A stretch of 64,000 nucleotides of DNA from an uncultured Flavobacteriales bacterium. Lineage in GTDB: Bacteria; Bacteroidota; Bacteroidia; Flavobacteriales; BACL11. Below are positions 1 to 7,850 of the stretch, piece after piece. The DNA is taken from positions 434,001 through 498,000 of the forward strand of contig CALSUJ010000001.1 in NCBI GenBank assembly GCA_943789505.1. Direction: 5' to 3'. Position numbers and translations under genes: made by a program. The notes under the pieces are model-generated. The model made no database searches. It was given only the letters and a program-made list of their open reading frames with translations, and had not been told where the DNA came from. Each line of letters starts with the position of its first letter. The first letter of the stretch is position 1.

Positions 1-1338
1 GACTTTATATTTTTCATCCATTAATGCTACGTCACGGGCTTGTGTTGCGGAGTTACAACTTACATAGACAATTCTTTTGGCGCCAATCTTTAGGATTTGT
101 TCCACTACTTTTTTGTGCATCCCGTCTCTTGGAGGGTCAGTAATTATCACATCAGGATTTCCATTCTTTGTAATAAACTCATCTGTGAAAATTTCTTTCA
201 TATCACCAGTATAGAAAGTGCAGTTTTCAATATTATTGCGTTCAGTATTTTCGTAAGCTGCTTTTATTCCTTCTTCAACAGAGTCAATGCCCACCACTTT
301 TTTGGCGGAGGTGGCTACATATTGTGCAATGGTTCCTGTACCGGTATATAGGTCGTACACTAAATCATTTTCAGTGATTTGAGCAAGTTCTTTTGTTTTT
401 CGATACAATATTTTTGCTTGTTCGCTATTGGTTTGGAAAAAAGATTTTGCTCCAATTTTAAAATACAATCCATCCATTTCTTCCATGATATAATCTTCTC
501 CATTATAGCAAACAACATCTTGATCGTACATGGTGTTATTTGCTTTTTGATTTACAATATAAAGCAATGAAGTAATTTCAGGGAAAGATATTTTTATGTG
601 CTCCATTAACAGTTTGATATTCTTTTTATCATTTTCATAAAACTGGACCAATATCATCAAATCATTAATGGAGGAAGTCCTAACCATTAAGTTTCTTAAT
701 AAGCCTTTTTGGTTTCTAATATCAAAATAAGTTAGTTTTTTTTCATCAGCAAATTGCTTTACCGATAAACGAATAGCATTAGAAGGCTCTTTTTGTAAGT
801 GGCAATTGTTAAGGTTAATTACTTTATCGAACATACCAGGAACATGAAATCCAAGGGAATCTTTATCTTCAATTTCTGTTTCCGATTGTACTTCTTGTGT
901 AGTTAACCATCTTTTGTTGGAAAAAGTAAACTCCATTTTATTTCTATAAAAATATTCGTTTTCACTTCCTAATATTTCTGAATGGGGTGGTAGTTCTATA
1001 CCTCCAATTCTTTTTAAGTTGTTGAGAACCTCATTCTGCTTAAAATTCAGCTGGGATGCGTATTTCATATTTTGCCATTTGCAACCGCCACAAGTCCCAA
1101 AATGCTCGCATTTTGGTTCTGTTCTTCTATCAGAATATGTATGTATTTTCTCAATTCGAGCTTCCCAAAATTTCTTTCTTCTTTTAAAAACTGTAATATC
1201 ACAAATGTCTCCTGGTACACCTCCTTGTACAAAAATAGCTCTCCCTTCATGTTTAGCTACCGATTTCCCTTTGTTTGCAGTATCAATTATTTCAATATTT
1301 TCTATTAAAATAGGCTCTCTTCTATTTTGTCTTCCCAT
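1..1338 (-). CDS. rlmD: 23S rRNA (uracil-C5)-methyltransferase RlmD/RumA, 3' end cut by window
   Basis: Class I SAM-dependent enzyme that makes 5-methyluridine in 23S rRNA. The 446 codons visible run from ATG at 1338 off the left edge. Residues ~1-60 form a TRAM-type RNA-binding region (start MGRQNRREP), followed by the iron-sulfur cysteines CEHFGTCGGC. Near the cut end the family signature YVSCNSATQARD carries the catalytic cysteine, so probably only about 20-30 C-terminal residues are missing. It diverges from rocD. A perfect -7 box (1343-1350) sits only 5 nt upstream of the ATG, so the transcript may be nearly leaderless. RlmD versus RlmC/TrmA paralogues cannot be fully separated by eye, but the Fe-S motif plus TRAM fits RlmD. 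Confidence 0.9.
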   Translation of the reverse strand, partial: MGRQNRREPILIENIEIIDTANKGKSVAKHEGRAIFVQGGVPGDICDITVFKRRKKFWEARIEKIHTYSDRRTEPKCEHFGTCGGCKWQNMKYASQLNFKQNEVLNNLKRIGGIELPPHSEILGSENEYFYRNKMEFTFSNKRWLTTQEVQSETEIEDKDSLGFHVPGMFDKVINLNNCHLQKEPSNAIRLSVKQFADEKKLTYFDIRNQKGLLRNLMVRTSSINDLMILVQFYENDKKNIKLLMEHIKISFPEITSLLYIVNQKANNTMYDQDVVCYNGEDYIMEEMDGLYFKIGAKSFFQTNSEQAKILYRKTKELAQITENDLVYDLYTGTGTIAQYVATSAKKVVGIDSVEEGIKAAYENTERNNIENCTFYTGDMKEIFTDEFITKNGNPDVIITDPPRDGMHKKVVEQILKIGAKRIVYVSCNSATQARDVALMDEKYKV

Positions 1339-1342
1339 TCGG

Positions 1343-1350
1343 CAAAAGTA
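1343..1350 (-). promoter_or_regulatory. -7 promoter box for rlmD
   Basis: Read on the minus strand this is TACTTTTG, a perfect match to the Bacteroidota -7 consensus TAnnTTTG. It ends 5 nt before the rlmD ATG, which puts the expected transcription start at or next to the start codon. No clear -33 TTTG was found. Confidence 0.5.
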
Positions 1351-1372
1351 AAGATTTACTAATTAATTCTAC

Positions 1373-1380
1373 TATATTTG
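1373..1380 (+). promoter_or_regulatory. -7 promoter box for rocD
   Basis: TATATTTG, a perfect TAnnTTTG match, 20 nt upstream of the rocD start codon. The intergenic region of about 60 nt thus holds two divergent promoters. Confidence 0.6.
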
Positions 1381-1400
1381 CACTTCCTAAAATTTAAGAA

Positions 1401-2612
1401 ATGAAATCACCAGAAGAATATATAGCATTAGAAGACAAGTATGGAGCGCATAATTATCACCCACTACCAGTTGTTTTAGCAAAAGGGGAGGGTGTTTTTG
1501 TATGGGATGTAGAGGGTAAAAAATATTATGACTTTTTGTCTTCTTACTCTGCAGTAAATCAGGGGCATTGTCATCCTAAAATTGTAGCTGCACTTAAACT
1601 TCAAGCTGATACTTTAACGCTTACTTCTCGTGCATTCCACAATGATGTATTAGGTCAGTATGAAGAATTTGTAACTAAACTTTTTGGTTATGATAAGGTT
1701 TTACCAATGAATACTGGAGTTGAAGGTGGTGAGACTGCTAATAAATTAGCCCGAAAATGGGGTTATATGAAAAAGGGAATTGAAAAAAATAAAGCTAGAA
1801 TTATTTTTGCCAAGGGAAATTTTTGGGGAAGAACACTTGCTGCAATCTCTAGTTCTGACGATCCTTCTTCTTATGAAGGTTTTGGTCCTTTTATGCCCGG
1901 ATATGATTTAATTCCATATAATGATCTTGAAGCACTAGAAACAGAGCTTAAAGATTTTAATGTTTGTGCTTTTATGGTTGAACCAATTCAAGGAGAAGCT
2001 GGTGTAGTTGTTCCTGATGAAGGTTATTTGGCAGGTGTAAGGAAATTGTGTGATAAATATAACGTTTTATTTATTGCTGATGAAGTCCAAACTGGTATTG
2101 CCCGAACTGGAAAGATGCTTGCCTGTGATTATGAAGATGCTAGACCAGATTTATTAATTCTTGGAAAAGCTATTTCAGGAGGAGTTTTTCCTGTATCAGC
2201 CGTATTAGCTGATGATGAAATTATGCTTTGTATTCAGCCTGGAGAGCATGGTTCTACTTTTGGTGGTAATCCTCTTGCTTGTAAAGTAGCACAAGCTGCT
2301 CTTGAAGTAGTAATAGATGAAAATCTTGCTGAAAATGCATATAGATTAGGGAAGATATTTAGAAGTGAATTACGAGCTTTCGATAATGATATGATTACTC
2401 TTGTTAGAGGCAGAGGATTACTTAATGCCATTGTGATAAAACCTAAAGACGGGAAAGAAGCATGGGATGTCTGTTTAAAATTAAGGGATAACGGTTTGTT
2501 AGCAAAACCAACTCATGGAGACATTATTCGTTTTGCACCTCCTTTGGTAATTACGGAAGAGCAATTAATGTACTGTATCGCCATTATTAAAAAGACTATT
2601 CTTTCTTTTTAA
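1401..2612 (+). CDS. rocD: Ornithine aminotransferase (ornithine--oxo-acid transaminase)
   Basis: PLP-dependent class III aminotransferase of 403 residues that moves the delta-amino group of ornithine to 2-oxoglutarate, giving glutamate semialdehyde in arginine/proline metabolism. The N-terminus (EEKYGAHNY-like: [15 protein letters not shown]) is typical of ornithine aminotransferases. The cofactor-binding ADEVQTG has Asp227 and the Schiff-base lysine is Lys256 in [10 protein letters not shown]. Length matches the family. It is monocistronic as far as can be seen, with its own -7 box 20 nt upstream, and is followed by a separate promoter for the receptor gene. Confidence 0.95.
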   Translation: MKSPEEYIALEDKYGAHNYHPLPVVLAKGEGVFVWDVEGKKYYDFLSSYSAVNQGHCHPKIVAALKLQADTLTLTSRAFHNDVLGQYEEFVTKLFGYDKVLPMNTGVEGGETANKLARKWGYMKKGIEKNKARIIFAKGNFWGRTLAAISSSDDPSSYEGFGPFMPGYDLIPYNDLEALETELKDFNVCAFMVEPIQGEAGVVVPDEGYLAGVRKLCDKYNVLFIADEVQTGIARTGKMLACDYEDARPDLLILGKAISGGVFPVSAVLADDEIMLCIQPGEHGSTFGGNPLACKVAQAALEVVIDENLAENAYRLGKIFRSELRAFDNDMITLVRGRGLLNAIVIKPKDGKEAWDVCLKLRDNGLLAKPTHGDIIRFAPPLVITEEQLMYCIAIIKKTILSF

Positions 2613-2652
2613 ATTTGAGGTAAAACTTCAGATTTCCTACAGATTTCAAACT

Positions 2653-2660
2653 TATTTTTG
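2653..2660 (+). promoter_or_regulatory. -7 promoter box for the TonB receptor gene
   Basis: TATTTTTG, a perfect TAnnTTTG box 14 nt before the GTG start at 2675, implying a 5' leader of only about 8 nt. Confidence 0.45.
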
Positions 2661-2674
2661 CATAAATTTTTGAA

Positions 2675-4750
2675 GTGAAAAACTTTGTAATTATATTTTT
2701 TATGCTTTCTGCCTATTTTTCTTTTTCTCAGAATCAAAAGGATACTATTGTATTTGATAGAAAGTTAGAAGAAGTAACTATCTCTGCTGCAAAAACAGCT
2801 AAGTCAATAGCTAAATTACCTATTCCTGTTATGATAATTTCCGAAAAGGAAATTGAAGAGTTTGGTTCAAGTAAATTATTTGATGTAATTAAAAGGCAAA
2901 CAGGCATTGTAAGTGTTACTACAAAAACAGGAACTGAAGGATTGCAAATGCAAGGTTTAGACGCCTCATACACAACTATACTACTTGACGGCTTCCCGAT
3001 TATTGGAAGATCATTTGGTGCTTTAGATTTAAATAGGATTGCATTAGTTGATGTTGAAAAAATTGAAGTTATAAAAGGAGCTTCATCAAGTTTATATGGA
3101 TCCAATGCCTTGGGAGGAGTGATAAATCTGGTAAGTAAAAAGAAACTTATTGATGGGAAAAGTACTACTTTTTCATTAAAAAATGCTACTCATAATACAA
3201 CTAATGCTAGTTTAATTTATCAATATAAAAAAGAACATCTTCAACTTTCTAATTCTTTCGATTATTATAATTCAGATGGTTATGATTTGATAGATTCTGA
3301 TAAGCTTAGTACTGTTAATCCTTATTCCAATTATACAATTAGCTCTAATTTAAAATATGGAATTTCTGATAAAATTTTATTAAATACAAATGCTCGCTAT
3401 TATAAACAAGAGCAAGTGCATACTGCTGAGCATTTAAACTCATTACTAAAAGGAAAAAGCAATATTGAGGAGTGGAGTTTCGGTAGTTCACTTAAATATT
3501 TGATGAGTTCTAATTTTAATCAGCAGATAGAGGTTTATAAAACTAACTATAGGGCAGACGAGTTTTTAAATACGGAAGAAGGCATATTGCATGATAATAA
3601 TTATTTTGATCATACATTATTGCAATCTGAATTGAAATCATATTTTACCTACAAAGGATTAAATACTGTTATCGGTTTTGGTATGACAAAAGAAGAATTA
3701 TCCAGAAGAGATTTTTCAAATAATCCAAAGCAAGATTTAAAATTTTTGTACGGACAATTGGATGCAACTGCTTTTGATAAATTAAATATTATATTGGGAA
3801 GTAGATATGATTATTATACAGATTATACGCCAGTATTTTCTAATAAATTAGCTTTAGGATTTCCGATTACTAAAAAACTGAATATAAACAGTTCAGTTGG
3901 TACGGGTTTTAAAACTCCTGATTTCAGACAAAAATATTTTGATTTTACAAATTCAACCATTGGCTATACTGTACTTGGTAGAGATGTTGCTTTTGATAGA
4001 CTAGCCACTATGCAGGCTGAAGGGATTATACAGGAAATAGTTCCATTTTCTGAATTAATATCTCATTTAAAATCAGAAACTTCAATAAACCTTAATCTAG
4101 GAATAAAATATTATCCTACCCATTACTTAACTTTTGATGTAAACTTTTTTAATAATAAGGTGAATGATTTGATTGAATGGCAATTAGTAGCCAAAGGTGT
4201 AAATAATACAAATATCTATAGTTATTTTAATATTAACCAGGTTGAAACCAAAGGGATAGAATTTAATTCAGCTTATAGAAAAGTTGATAATTGGGAAATC
4301 AAATTTGGATACCAATTGCTGTATGCATACGACACTCAAGTACTAAAGGAGATTGGGCATGATACTGTTTATTATGCTAGAGATCCTGAAACACAAGTTA
4401 GTATTAAGCTTAATAAAGAGGATTACTTTGGATTATTTAATAGATCCAGACATACAGCGAATATTAAATTAAACTATTATCTAAACGATAAAACAGAATT
4501 AAATACCATATTTACTTATAGAAGTAAATATGCTCTTTCTGATTCTAATGGAAATAATATTCTAGATACCTATGATGAATTTGTAGCTGGTTACAGTTTA
4601 TGTGATGTAGGTTTTAGCCACCAAATAAGTTTACTAAAATCTTTCCAAATTGGAGTAAAGAATATTTTCGGATTTACAAACCCAGAATATATTAGCAATA
4701 TATCTGGAAGATTATATTATATAAATATTAAAATAAACATCAAAAAATAA
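2675..4750 (+). CDS. TonB-dependent outer-membrane receptor, probably heme/metal-complex uptake
   Basis: 691-residue outer-membrane receptor. Begins with GTG; residues 1-19 are a signal peptide ending FSFSQ. A plug domain follows at about residues 35-155, with LLDGFPIIGRSFGALDLNR and VEKIEVIKGASSSLYGSNALGGVINL. The remaining ~530 residues alternate aromatic/polar beta-strands as in a 22-strand barrel. It lacks the N-terminal carboxypeptidase-like domain and shows no SusC features. It is followed after 26 nt by a repeat lipoprotein and then an HmuY-like lipoprotein, so by analogy with hmuY-hmuR of Porphyromonas the ligand may be heme. This order (receptor first) is the reverse of hmuYR. The substrate is inferred only from context. 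Confidence 0.85.
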   Translation: MKNFVIIFFMLSAYFSFSQNQKDTIVFDRKLEEVTISAAKTAKSIAKLPIPVMIISEKEIEEFGSSKLFDVIKRQTGIVSVTTKTGTEGLQMQGLDASYTTILLDGFPIIGRSFGALDLNRIALVDVEKIEVIKGASSSLYGSNALGGVINLVSKKKLIDGKSTTFSLKNATHNTTNASLIYQYKKEHLQLSNSFDYYNSDGYDLIDSDKLSTVNPYSNYTISSNLKYGISDKILLNTNARYYKQEQVHTAEHLNSLLKGKSNIEEWSFGSSLKYLMSSNFNQQIEVYKTNYRADEFLNTEEGILHDNNYFDHTLLQSELKSYFTYKGLNTVIGFGMTKEELSRRDFSNNPKQDLKFLYGQLDATAFDKLNIILGSRYDYYTDYTPVFSNKLALGFPITKKLNINSSVGTGFKTPDFRQKYFDFTNSTIGYTVLGRDVAFDRLATMQAEGIIQEIVPFSELISHLKSETSINLNLGIKYYPTHYLTFDVNFFNNKVNDLIEWQLVAKGVNNTNIYSYFNINQVETKGIEFNSAYRKVDNWEIKFGYQLLYAYDTQVLKEIGHDTVYYARDPETQVSIKLNKEDYFGLFNRSRHTANIKLNYYLNDKTELNTIFTYRSKYALSDSNGNNILDTYDEFVAGYSLCDVGFSHQISLLKSFQIGVKNIFGFTNPEYISNISGRLYYINIKINIKK

Positions 4751-4764
4751 CCTAAATAATAATA

Positions 4765-4806
4765 ACAAAAACAAAAATGAAAACAAAAACAAAAACAAAA
4801 ACAAAA
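4765..4806 (+). repeat. Hexanucleotide repeat spanning a start codon
   Basis: Seven consecutive six-base units: two ACAAAA, then ATGAAA (the start codon of the lipoprotein gene), then four ACAAAA. The downstream units encode Lys-Thr repeats (MKTKTKTKTK). Unit gain or loss keeps the reading frame but changes the positive N-region of the signal peptide and the leader. Confidence 0.8.
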
Positions 4807-5529
4807 TTCGTAGTATCAATTTGCGCATTAACATTGATATTCACTGCATGCAAGAAAGATGCTGTAACTCCAGAATCAGTTTTAGATTGTAATGGAATTG
4901 AAAATGGGGTAGCAGTAGTTGATTCTTGTGGTGATTGTCAACAAGCCTATATTTATAATTATGTAAGTCATGATGTAGTATACTTAGATGATACTACAGA
5001 TATTACACTAGTAGGAACAACAATGCTCGTAATGCCTGAAGATGCAGGAAATCCTTATTGGAATTCAGGCTGTATTCCTGCTGTAGTTTACGACTGTATG
5101 GGAGTTGAAAATGGAGTAGCAGTTATTGATTCTTGTGGAGACTGTCAAGGAGCTTATGTATACAATATGATTACTCATGATCCTACTGAGATTGTTATGC
5201 TTGGAGGAGATACAAATGGTATTAGTGTAACTTTATTGCCAGGACAAGTAATTATTTTACCTGAAGATGCAGGAAATCCTTATTGGAATTCAGGCTGTAT
5301 TCCTGCTGTAGTTTACGACTGTATGGGAGTTGAAAATGGAGTAGCAGTTATTGATTCTTGTGGAGACTGTCAAGGAGCTTATGTATACAATATGATTACT
5401 CACGATCCTACTGAGATTGTTATGCTTGGAGGAGATACAAATGGTATTAGTGTAACTTTATTGCCAGGACAAGTAATTATTTTACCTGAAGATGCAGGAA
5501 ACCCTTATTGGAATTCTGGTTGTAAATAG
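4777..5529 (+). CDS. Lipoprotein with three 75-residue Cys-containing repeats (unknown function)
   Basis: 250-residue predicted lipoprotein: basic MKTKTKTKTK, hydrophobic stretch and lipobox LIFTAC (Cys at ~26). The mature part is three copies of a ~75-residue unit. Each contains DCxGxENGVAVxDSCGDCQ, then a Tyr-rich strand, then PEDAGNPYWNSGC, giving five conserved cysteines per unit. Unit 1 is diverged, whereas the last two are nearly identical at DNA level. The CGDC pairs could bind metal or form disulfides. It sits between a TonB receptor and an HmuY-like gene and is clearly co-transcribed (26 nt and 4 nt gaps). I know similar DCNGxxxG...DxCGxC units in other Bacteroidota surface proteins but no assigned role, so a part in ligand capture is inference. 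Confidence 0.75.
   Translation: MKTKTKTKTKFVVSICALTLIFTACKKDAVTPESVLDCNGIENGVAVVDSCGDCQQAYIYNYVSHDVVYLDDTTDITLVGTTMLVMPEDAGNPYWNSGCIPAVVYDCMGVENGVAVIDSCGDCQGAYVYNMITHDPTEIVMLGGDTNGISVTLLPGQVIILPEDAGNPYWNSGCIPAVVYDCMGVENGVAVIDSCGDCQGAYVYNMITHDPTEIVMLGGDTNGISVTLLPGQVIILPEDAGNPYWNSGCK
5041..5490 (+). repeat. Two direct 225-bp repeats (75 codons each)
   Basis: Copy A spans 5041-5265 and copy B 5266-5490. I find a single difference, T at 5178 versus C at 5403, a silent change in a His codon. A third, partial copy begins at 5491 and a diverged one precedes 5041. The near identity indicates very recent duplication or gene conversion. Confidence 0.9.
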
Positions 5530-5533
5530 GAAT

Positions 5534-6154
5534 ATGAGATATACCTGTTTATTATTTCTATTTAGCCTTTTGATTTTTACTTCTTGTGAAAAGACGCTTA
5601 ATAAGGGTGTTATAGCTGATGATGTAACTACCTTTATTGAGTTAGATGCTAGTCAATATACTGTTAATCAATTAGATTCATCATTGACTGGTAAATATGA
5701 AAGGTTCAGTTTTTCAGAAGGAGATACGGTAAGTCATGATAATTGGGATGTTGCATTTAAAGGATCTACAATTATTATTAATGGAGGAGAATCATCTGAT
5801 CAAGACCAGCCTAATAGAGTAGGAGATGCAGCAGTTTATATTGCTGATGGAGTTATGTCAGATGTCAGAACTGTTGATGTAAGTAAATTCTTCCAAGATA
5901 ATCTGGCAGGTCCTGCTATAATTGATGATCTAGGTATTTCAGGACAAGGCTGGGCTTCATACGATATGGGTACGCATATATTATCACCTATAGCGGGAAG
6001 AATATTAGTTTTTAGAACACATGATTATAGATATGCTAAAATGGAGATATTATACTATTATGATTCTGAAAATCCACAGCCATTAGATGGTGATTTCGGT
6101 GGATTTTATACCTTTAATTATGTTTATCAATCATCAGGAGAAATTAATTTCTAA
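5534..6154 (+). CDS. HmuY family lipoprotein (putative heme-binding)
   Basis: 206-residue lipoprotein starting at ATG 5534, 4 nt after the previous stop; an upstream in-frame ATG at 5492 would lie inside the previous gene and is not used. The lipobox is LIFTSC. The body matches the HmuY pattern: SHDNWDVAFKG, IIINGGESS, the Gly/Trp-containing GQGWASYDMGTHILSPIAG, ILVFRTHDYRYAKMEILYYY and a final GGFYTFNYVYQ. HmuY proteins are surface hemophores that hand heme to a TonB receptor, which agrees with the receptor two genes upstream. The two His ligands of P. gingivalis HmuY vary across the family and were not assigned here. It is the last gene of the operon before a hairpin. Confidence 0.8.
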   Translation: MRYTCLLFLFSLLIFTSCEKTLNKGVIADDVTTFIELDASQYTVNQLDSSLTGKYERFSFSEGDTVSHDNWDVAFKGSTIIINGGESSDQDQPNRVGDAAVYIADGVMSDVRTVDVSKFFQDNLAGPAIIDDLGISGQGWASYDMGTHILSPIAGRILVFRTHDYRYAKMEILYYYDSENPQPLDGDFGGFYTFNYVYQSSGEINF

Positions 6155-6162
6155 AAAATGAA

Positions 6163-6208
6163 AAAACAATTAAGGACTTGCTTATTTTTGCAAGTCTTTA
6201 ATTGTTTT
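6163..6208 (+). terminator. Terminator-like hairpin with a promoter box in its loop
   Basis: A 19-bp stem (6163-6181 with 6190-6208, one G-U pair) ends in TTTT, right after the HmuY-like gene. The 8-nt loop plus the first base of the right arm reads TATTTTTG (6183-6190), a perfect TAnnTTTG box. It lies 33 nt from the next start codon at 6223. Confidence 0.75.
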
Positions 6209-6222
6209 AATAAAATGTTCTA

Positions 6223-6417
6223 ATGGCAATCAAAAATTTATTTAAATCAAAGTTTCTGAGTAAATATACTCAGATTTATAAGCAAGGTGGTTTCAAGGGG
6301 GTTATTAAAGAAGGTGGTTGGAAAATAGTAATTTATTTCTTTTTATTTTACTTGGTTAGAGATTCATTTCTGTACATAATTCTACCCTATTTTTTTATGA
6401 AAGGGGTTTTCTCTTAA
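6223..6417 (+). CDS. Small basic membrane protein, unknown function
   Basis: 64 residues. The N-terminal half is basic and amphipathic (MAIKNLFKSKFLSKYTQIYKQ, then a Gly/Lys stretch) and residues ~33-58 form one hydrophobic, aromatic-rich membrane segment ending FFMKGVFS. No family is recognised. It has a probable promoter in the hairpin loop upstream (box 33 nt before the ATG). The next gene follows after 43 nt. Proteins of this shape occur as conserved hypotheticals in flavobacteria, but I assign no function. Confidence 0.6.
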   Translation: MAIKNLFKSKFLSKYTQIYKQGGFKGVIKEGGWKIVIYFFLFYLVRDSFLYIILPYFFMKGVFS

Positions 6418-6460
6418 CGGCTAAGAATTATTCTTTTTCTATTTAAAACACATAAATTAT

Positions 6461-6691
6461 ATGAAAGCTAAATTAGTATGGAATTTTAGTGGGGAAGGCG
6501 CATTAAAAACTGCCGAGCACCACCTTATTCATTTAAAGGAATATGCCGAGAGAGAGAAGGTAGAGGTGATAGAATTTGGAACCCAGCAACAAACCAAGTT
6601 TACCGCAATCGCTTTTGTGATTGTAGCGAATGACTTGGTAAACGACTTACGACAAAGTTTAAAGCCTCATCAAGGCTTTTTGGTGGAATAA
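6461..6691 (+). CDS. Conserved small hypothetical protein
   Basis: 76 residues, soluble, with no signal peptide: MKAKLVWNFSGEGALKTAEHH, a helical middle part with acidic and basic residues, and a hydrophobic stretch FTAIAFVIVANDLVNDLR. The pattern (beta strand, helix, strand, helix) resembles a small ferredoxin-like alpha/beta fold, but no family is recognised. It contains two adjacent histidines (HH) and no cysteine. It lies just before the seven-gene persulfide operon, from which it is separated by a likely promoter (TATTTTCG-type box near 6712). Confidence 0.6.
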   Translation: MKAKLVWNFSGEGALKTAEHHLIHLKEYAEREKVEVIEFGTQQQTKFTAIAFVIVANDLVNDLRQSLKPHQGFLVE

Positions 6692-6724
6692 TATAAAAAC
6701 CATTTTCTTTCGTATTTTCGCACC

Positions 6725-7168
6725 ATGTATTCGGCTATTCTTATTTCACATATTGTTATTAGTATTTTACTAATTTTATTAGCAATTTATATAGTAATAC
6801 GTTCACTTTTTGGAGTATTTGGAAAAGTTAATTTTTCTGTATTTCAAGATATAAAGTTACCAATTGTAGCAGTTATATTTTTGTATTTGGAACTTATTCT
6901 AGGCTTTCTTTTGTATGCTATTTACATTAACAAACTGGAGGTTTTAATCACTCAGGAAAATGCTAATGCTTATTTCTCGGCTCGTTTTTGGGCAGTGGAA
7001 CATGCTATACTCATGCTATTTGCTATAATATTTGGGCATTTGGGTTTGGTGTATGCTAAGAATTTGGAAGATGATGGGCAGAAGTTTAAAAAGAACCTTT
7101 TGTATTTTGGTTTATCATTTGTGCTTATTTTTATTTCAATCACTATGAATATGTTTAGAAATGCTTAA
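6725..7168 (+). CDS. Four-helix membrane protein, possible cytochrome b-like sensor
   Basis: 147 residues with four hydrophobic segments (about 3-28, 46-68, 90-110 and 124-143). Histidines lie in or at the end of helices: His9 (LISHIV), His93 (AVEHAIL) and His105 (FGHLGLVY). This is the layout seen in small proteins often labelled cytochrome b, but heme binding is not proven. The stop codon overlaps the start of the response regulator by 8 nt, so it is translationally coupled to the two-component system and may be part of its signal input. First gene of a seven-gene operon. Confidence 0.65.
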   Translation: MYSAILISHIVISILLILLAIYIVIRSLFGVFGKVNFSVFQDIKLPIVAVIFLYLELILGFLLYAIYINKLEVLITQENANAYFSARFWAVEHAILMLFAIIFGHLGLVYAKNLEDDGQKFKKNLLYFGLSFVLIFISITMNMFRNA

Positions 7169-7850
7169 AAAACATAACATACTATTAGTTGAGGATGAAT
7201 TAGAATTAGCTAAATCAACTATTTCTTCTTTATCAGAAAATGGATTTTCACCTTTTCATGCTAAAGATTTAAAATCAGCCAGAAAATTATTGAAACAAGA
7301 AAAATTTGCTGCTGTACTTTTGGATTTAGGCTTGCCTGATGGAGATGGTATTTCTTTGATAAAAGAAATAAAAAACACTAAAATTGAAATTGGCTTGATT
7401 ATTGTTTCGGCCAAAGATGCTTTGGAAAAAAAAGTACAGGGCTTAGAATTAGGGGCGGATGATTATTTAACTAAACCCTTCTTTTTTTCAGAACTAAATG
7501 CTCGTTTAAAATCAGTTATAAGAAGATTAAATTTAGAAGATAATCAGCAATTAACCATTAATGAAATTACTTTATTCCCTGAAGAAATGCGTACATTGAT
7601 TCATGGTGATATAGTTGAGCTAACGGGAAAAGAGTTTGGTTTGCTTTTATACTTTTTTTCTAATCCTAACAGAGTGATTTCTAAAACTACTTTGGGTGAG
7701 TTTATGTCATCAAGCTATGCTGACTATGGTTTTACTGATGATGTAGTTTATACACATATTAAAAACCTGAAAAAGAAAATTACAAATAGTGGTGGAAATG
7801 ATTATATCAAAAATGTTTATGGTGTAGGTTATAAATTTACTGTAGCATGA
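7161..7850 (+). CDS. OmpR/PhoB-type response regulator
   Basis: 229 residues: receiver domain at 1-~120 with acidic Glu11/Asp12, phospho-acceptor Asp55 (AAVLLDLGLPDGDG), Ser83 and Lys105 in LTKPFF. A winged-helix DNA-binding domain follows at ~130-229 with ELTGKEFGLLLYF and DVVYTHIKNLKKKI...VYGVGYKF. All key residues are present, so it should be activated by phosphorylation. It overlaps the upstream membrane protein gene by 8 nt and the kinase gene by 4 nt. The likely target is its own operon, which carries the sulfur genes; no direct-repeat operator was identified. Confidence 0.92.
   Translation: MLKKHNILLVEDELELAKSTISSLSENGFSPFHAKDLKSARKLLKQEKFAAVLLDLGLPDGDGISLIKEIKNTKIEIGLIIVSAKDALEKKVQGLELGADDYLTKPFFFSELNARLKSVIRRLNLEDNQQLTINEITLFPEEMRTLIHGDIVELTGKEFGLLLYFFSNPNRVISKTTLGEFMSSSYADYGFTDDVVYTHIKNLKKKITNSGGNDYIKNVYGVGYKFTVA

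Noticed and set aside
2734-3105. Antisense ORF of 123 codons within the TonB receptor gene
   Set aside because: It is a mirror of the receptor coding frame, has no promoter and no recognisable protein pattern; similar long antisense frames occur in ccsBA, folD and the P-type ATPase gene.
5041-5490. CRISPR-like or mobile repeat
   Set aside because: The 225-bp units are in-frame protein repeats with no spacers, inverted ends or target-site duplications.
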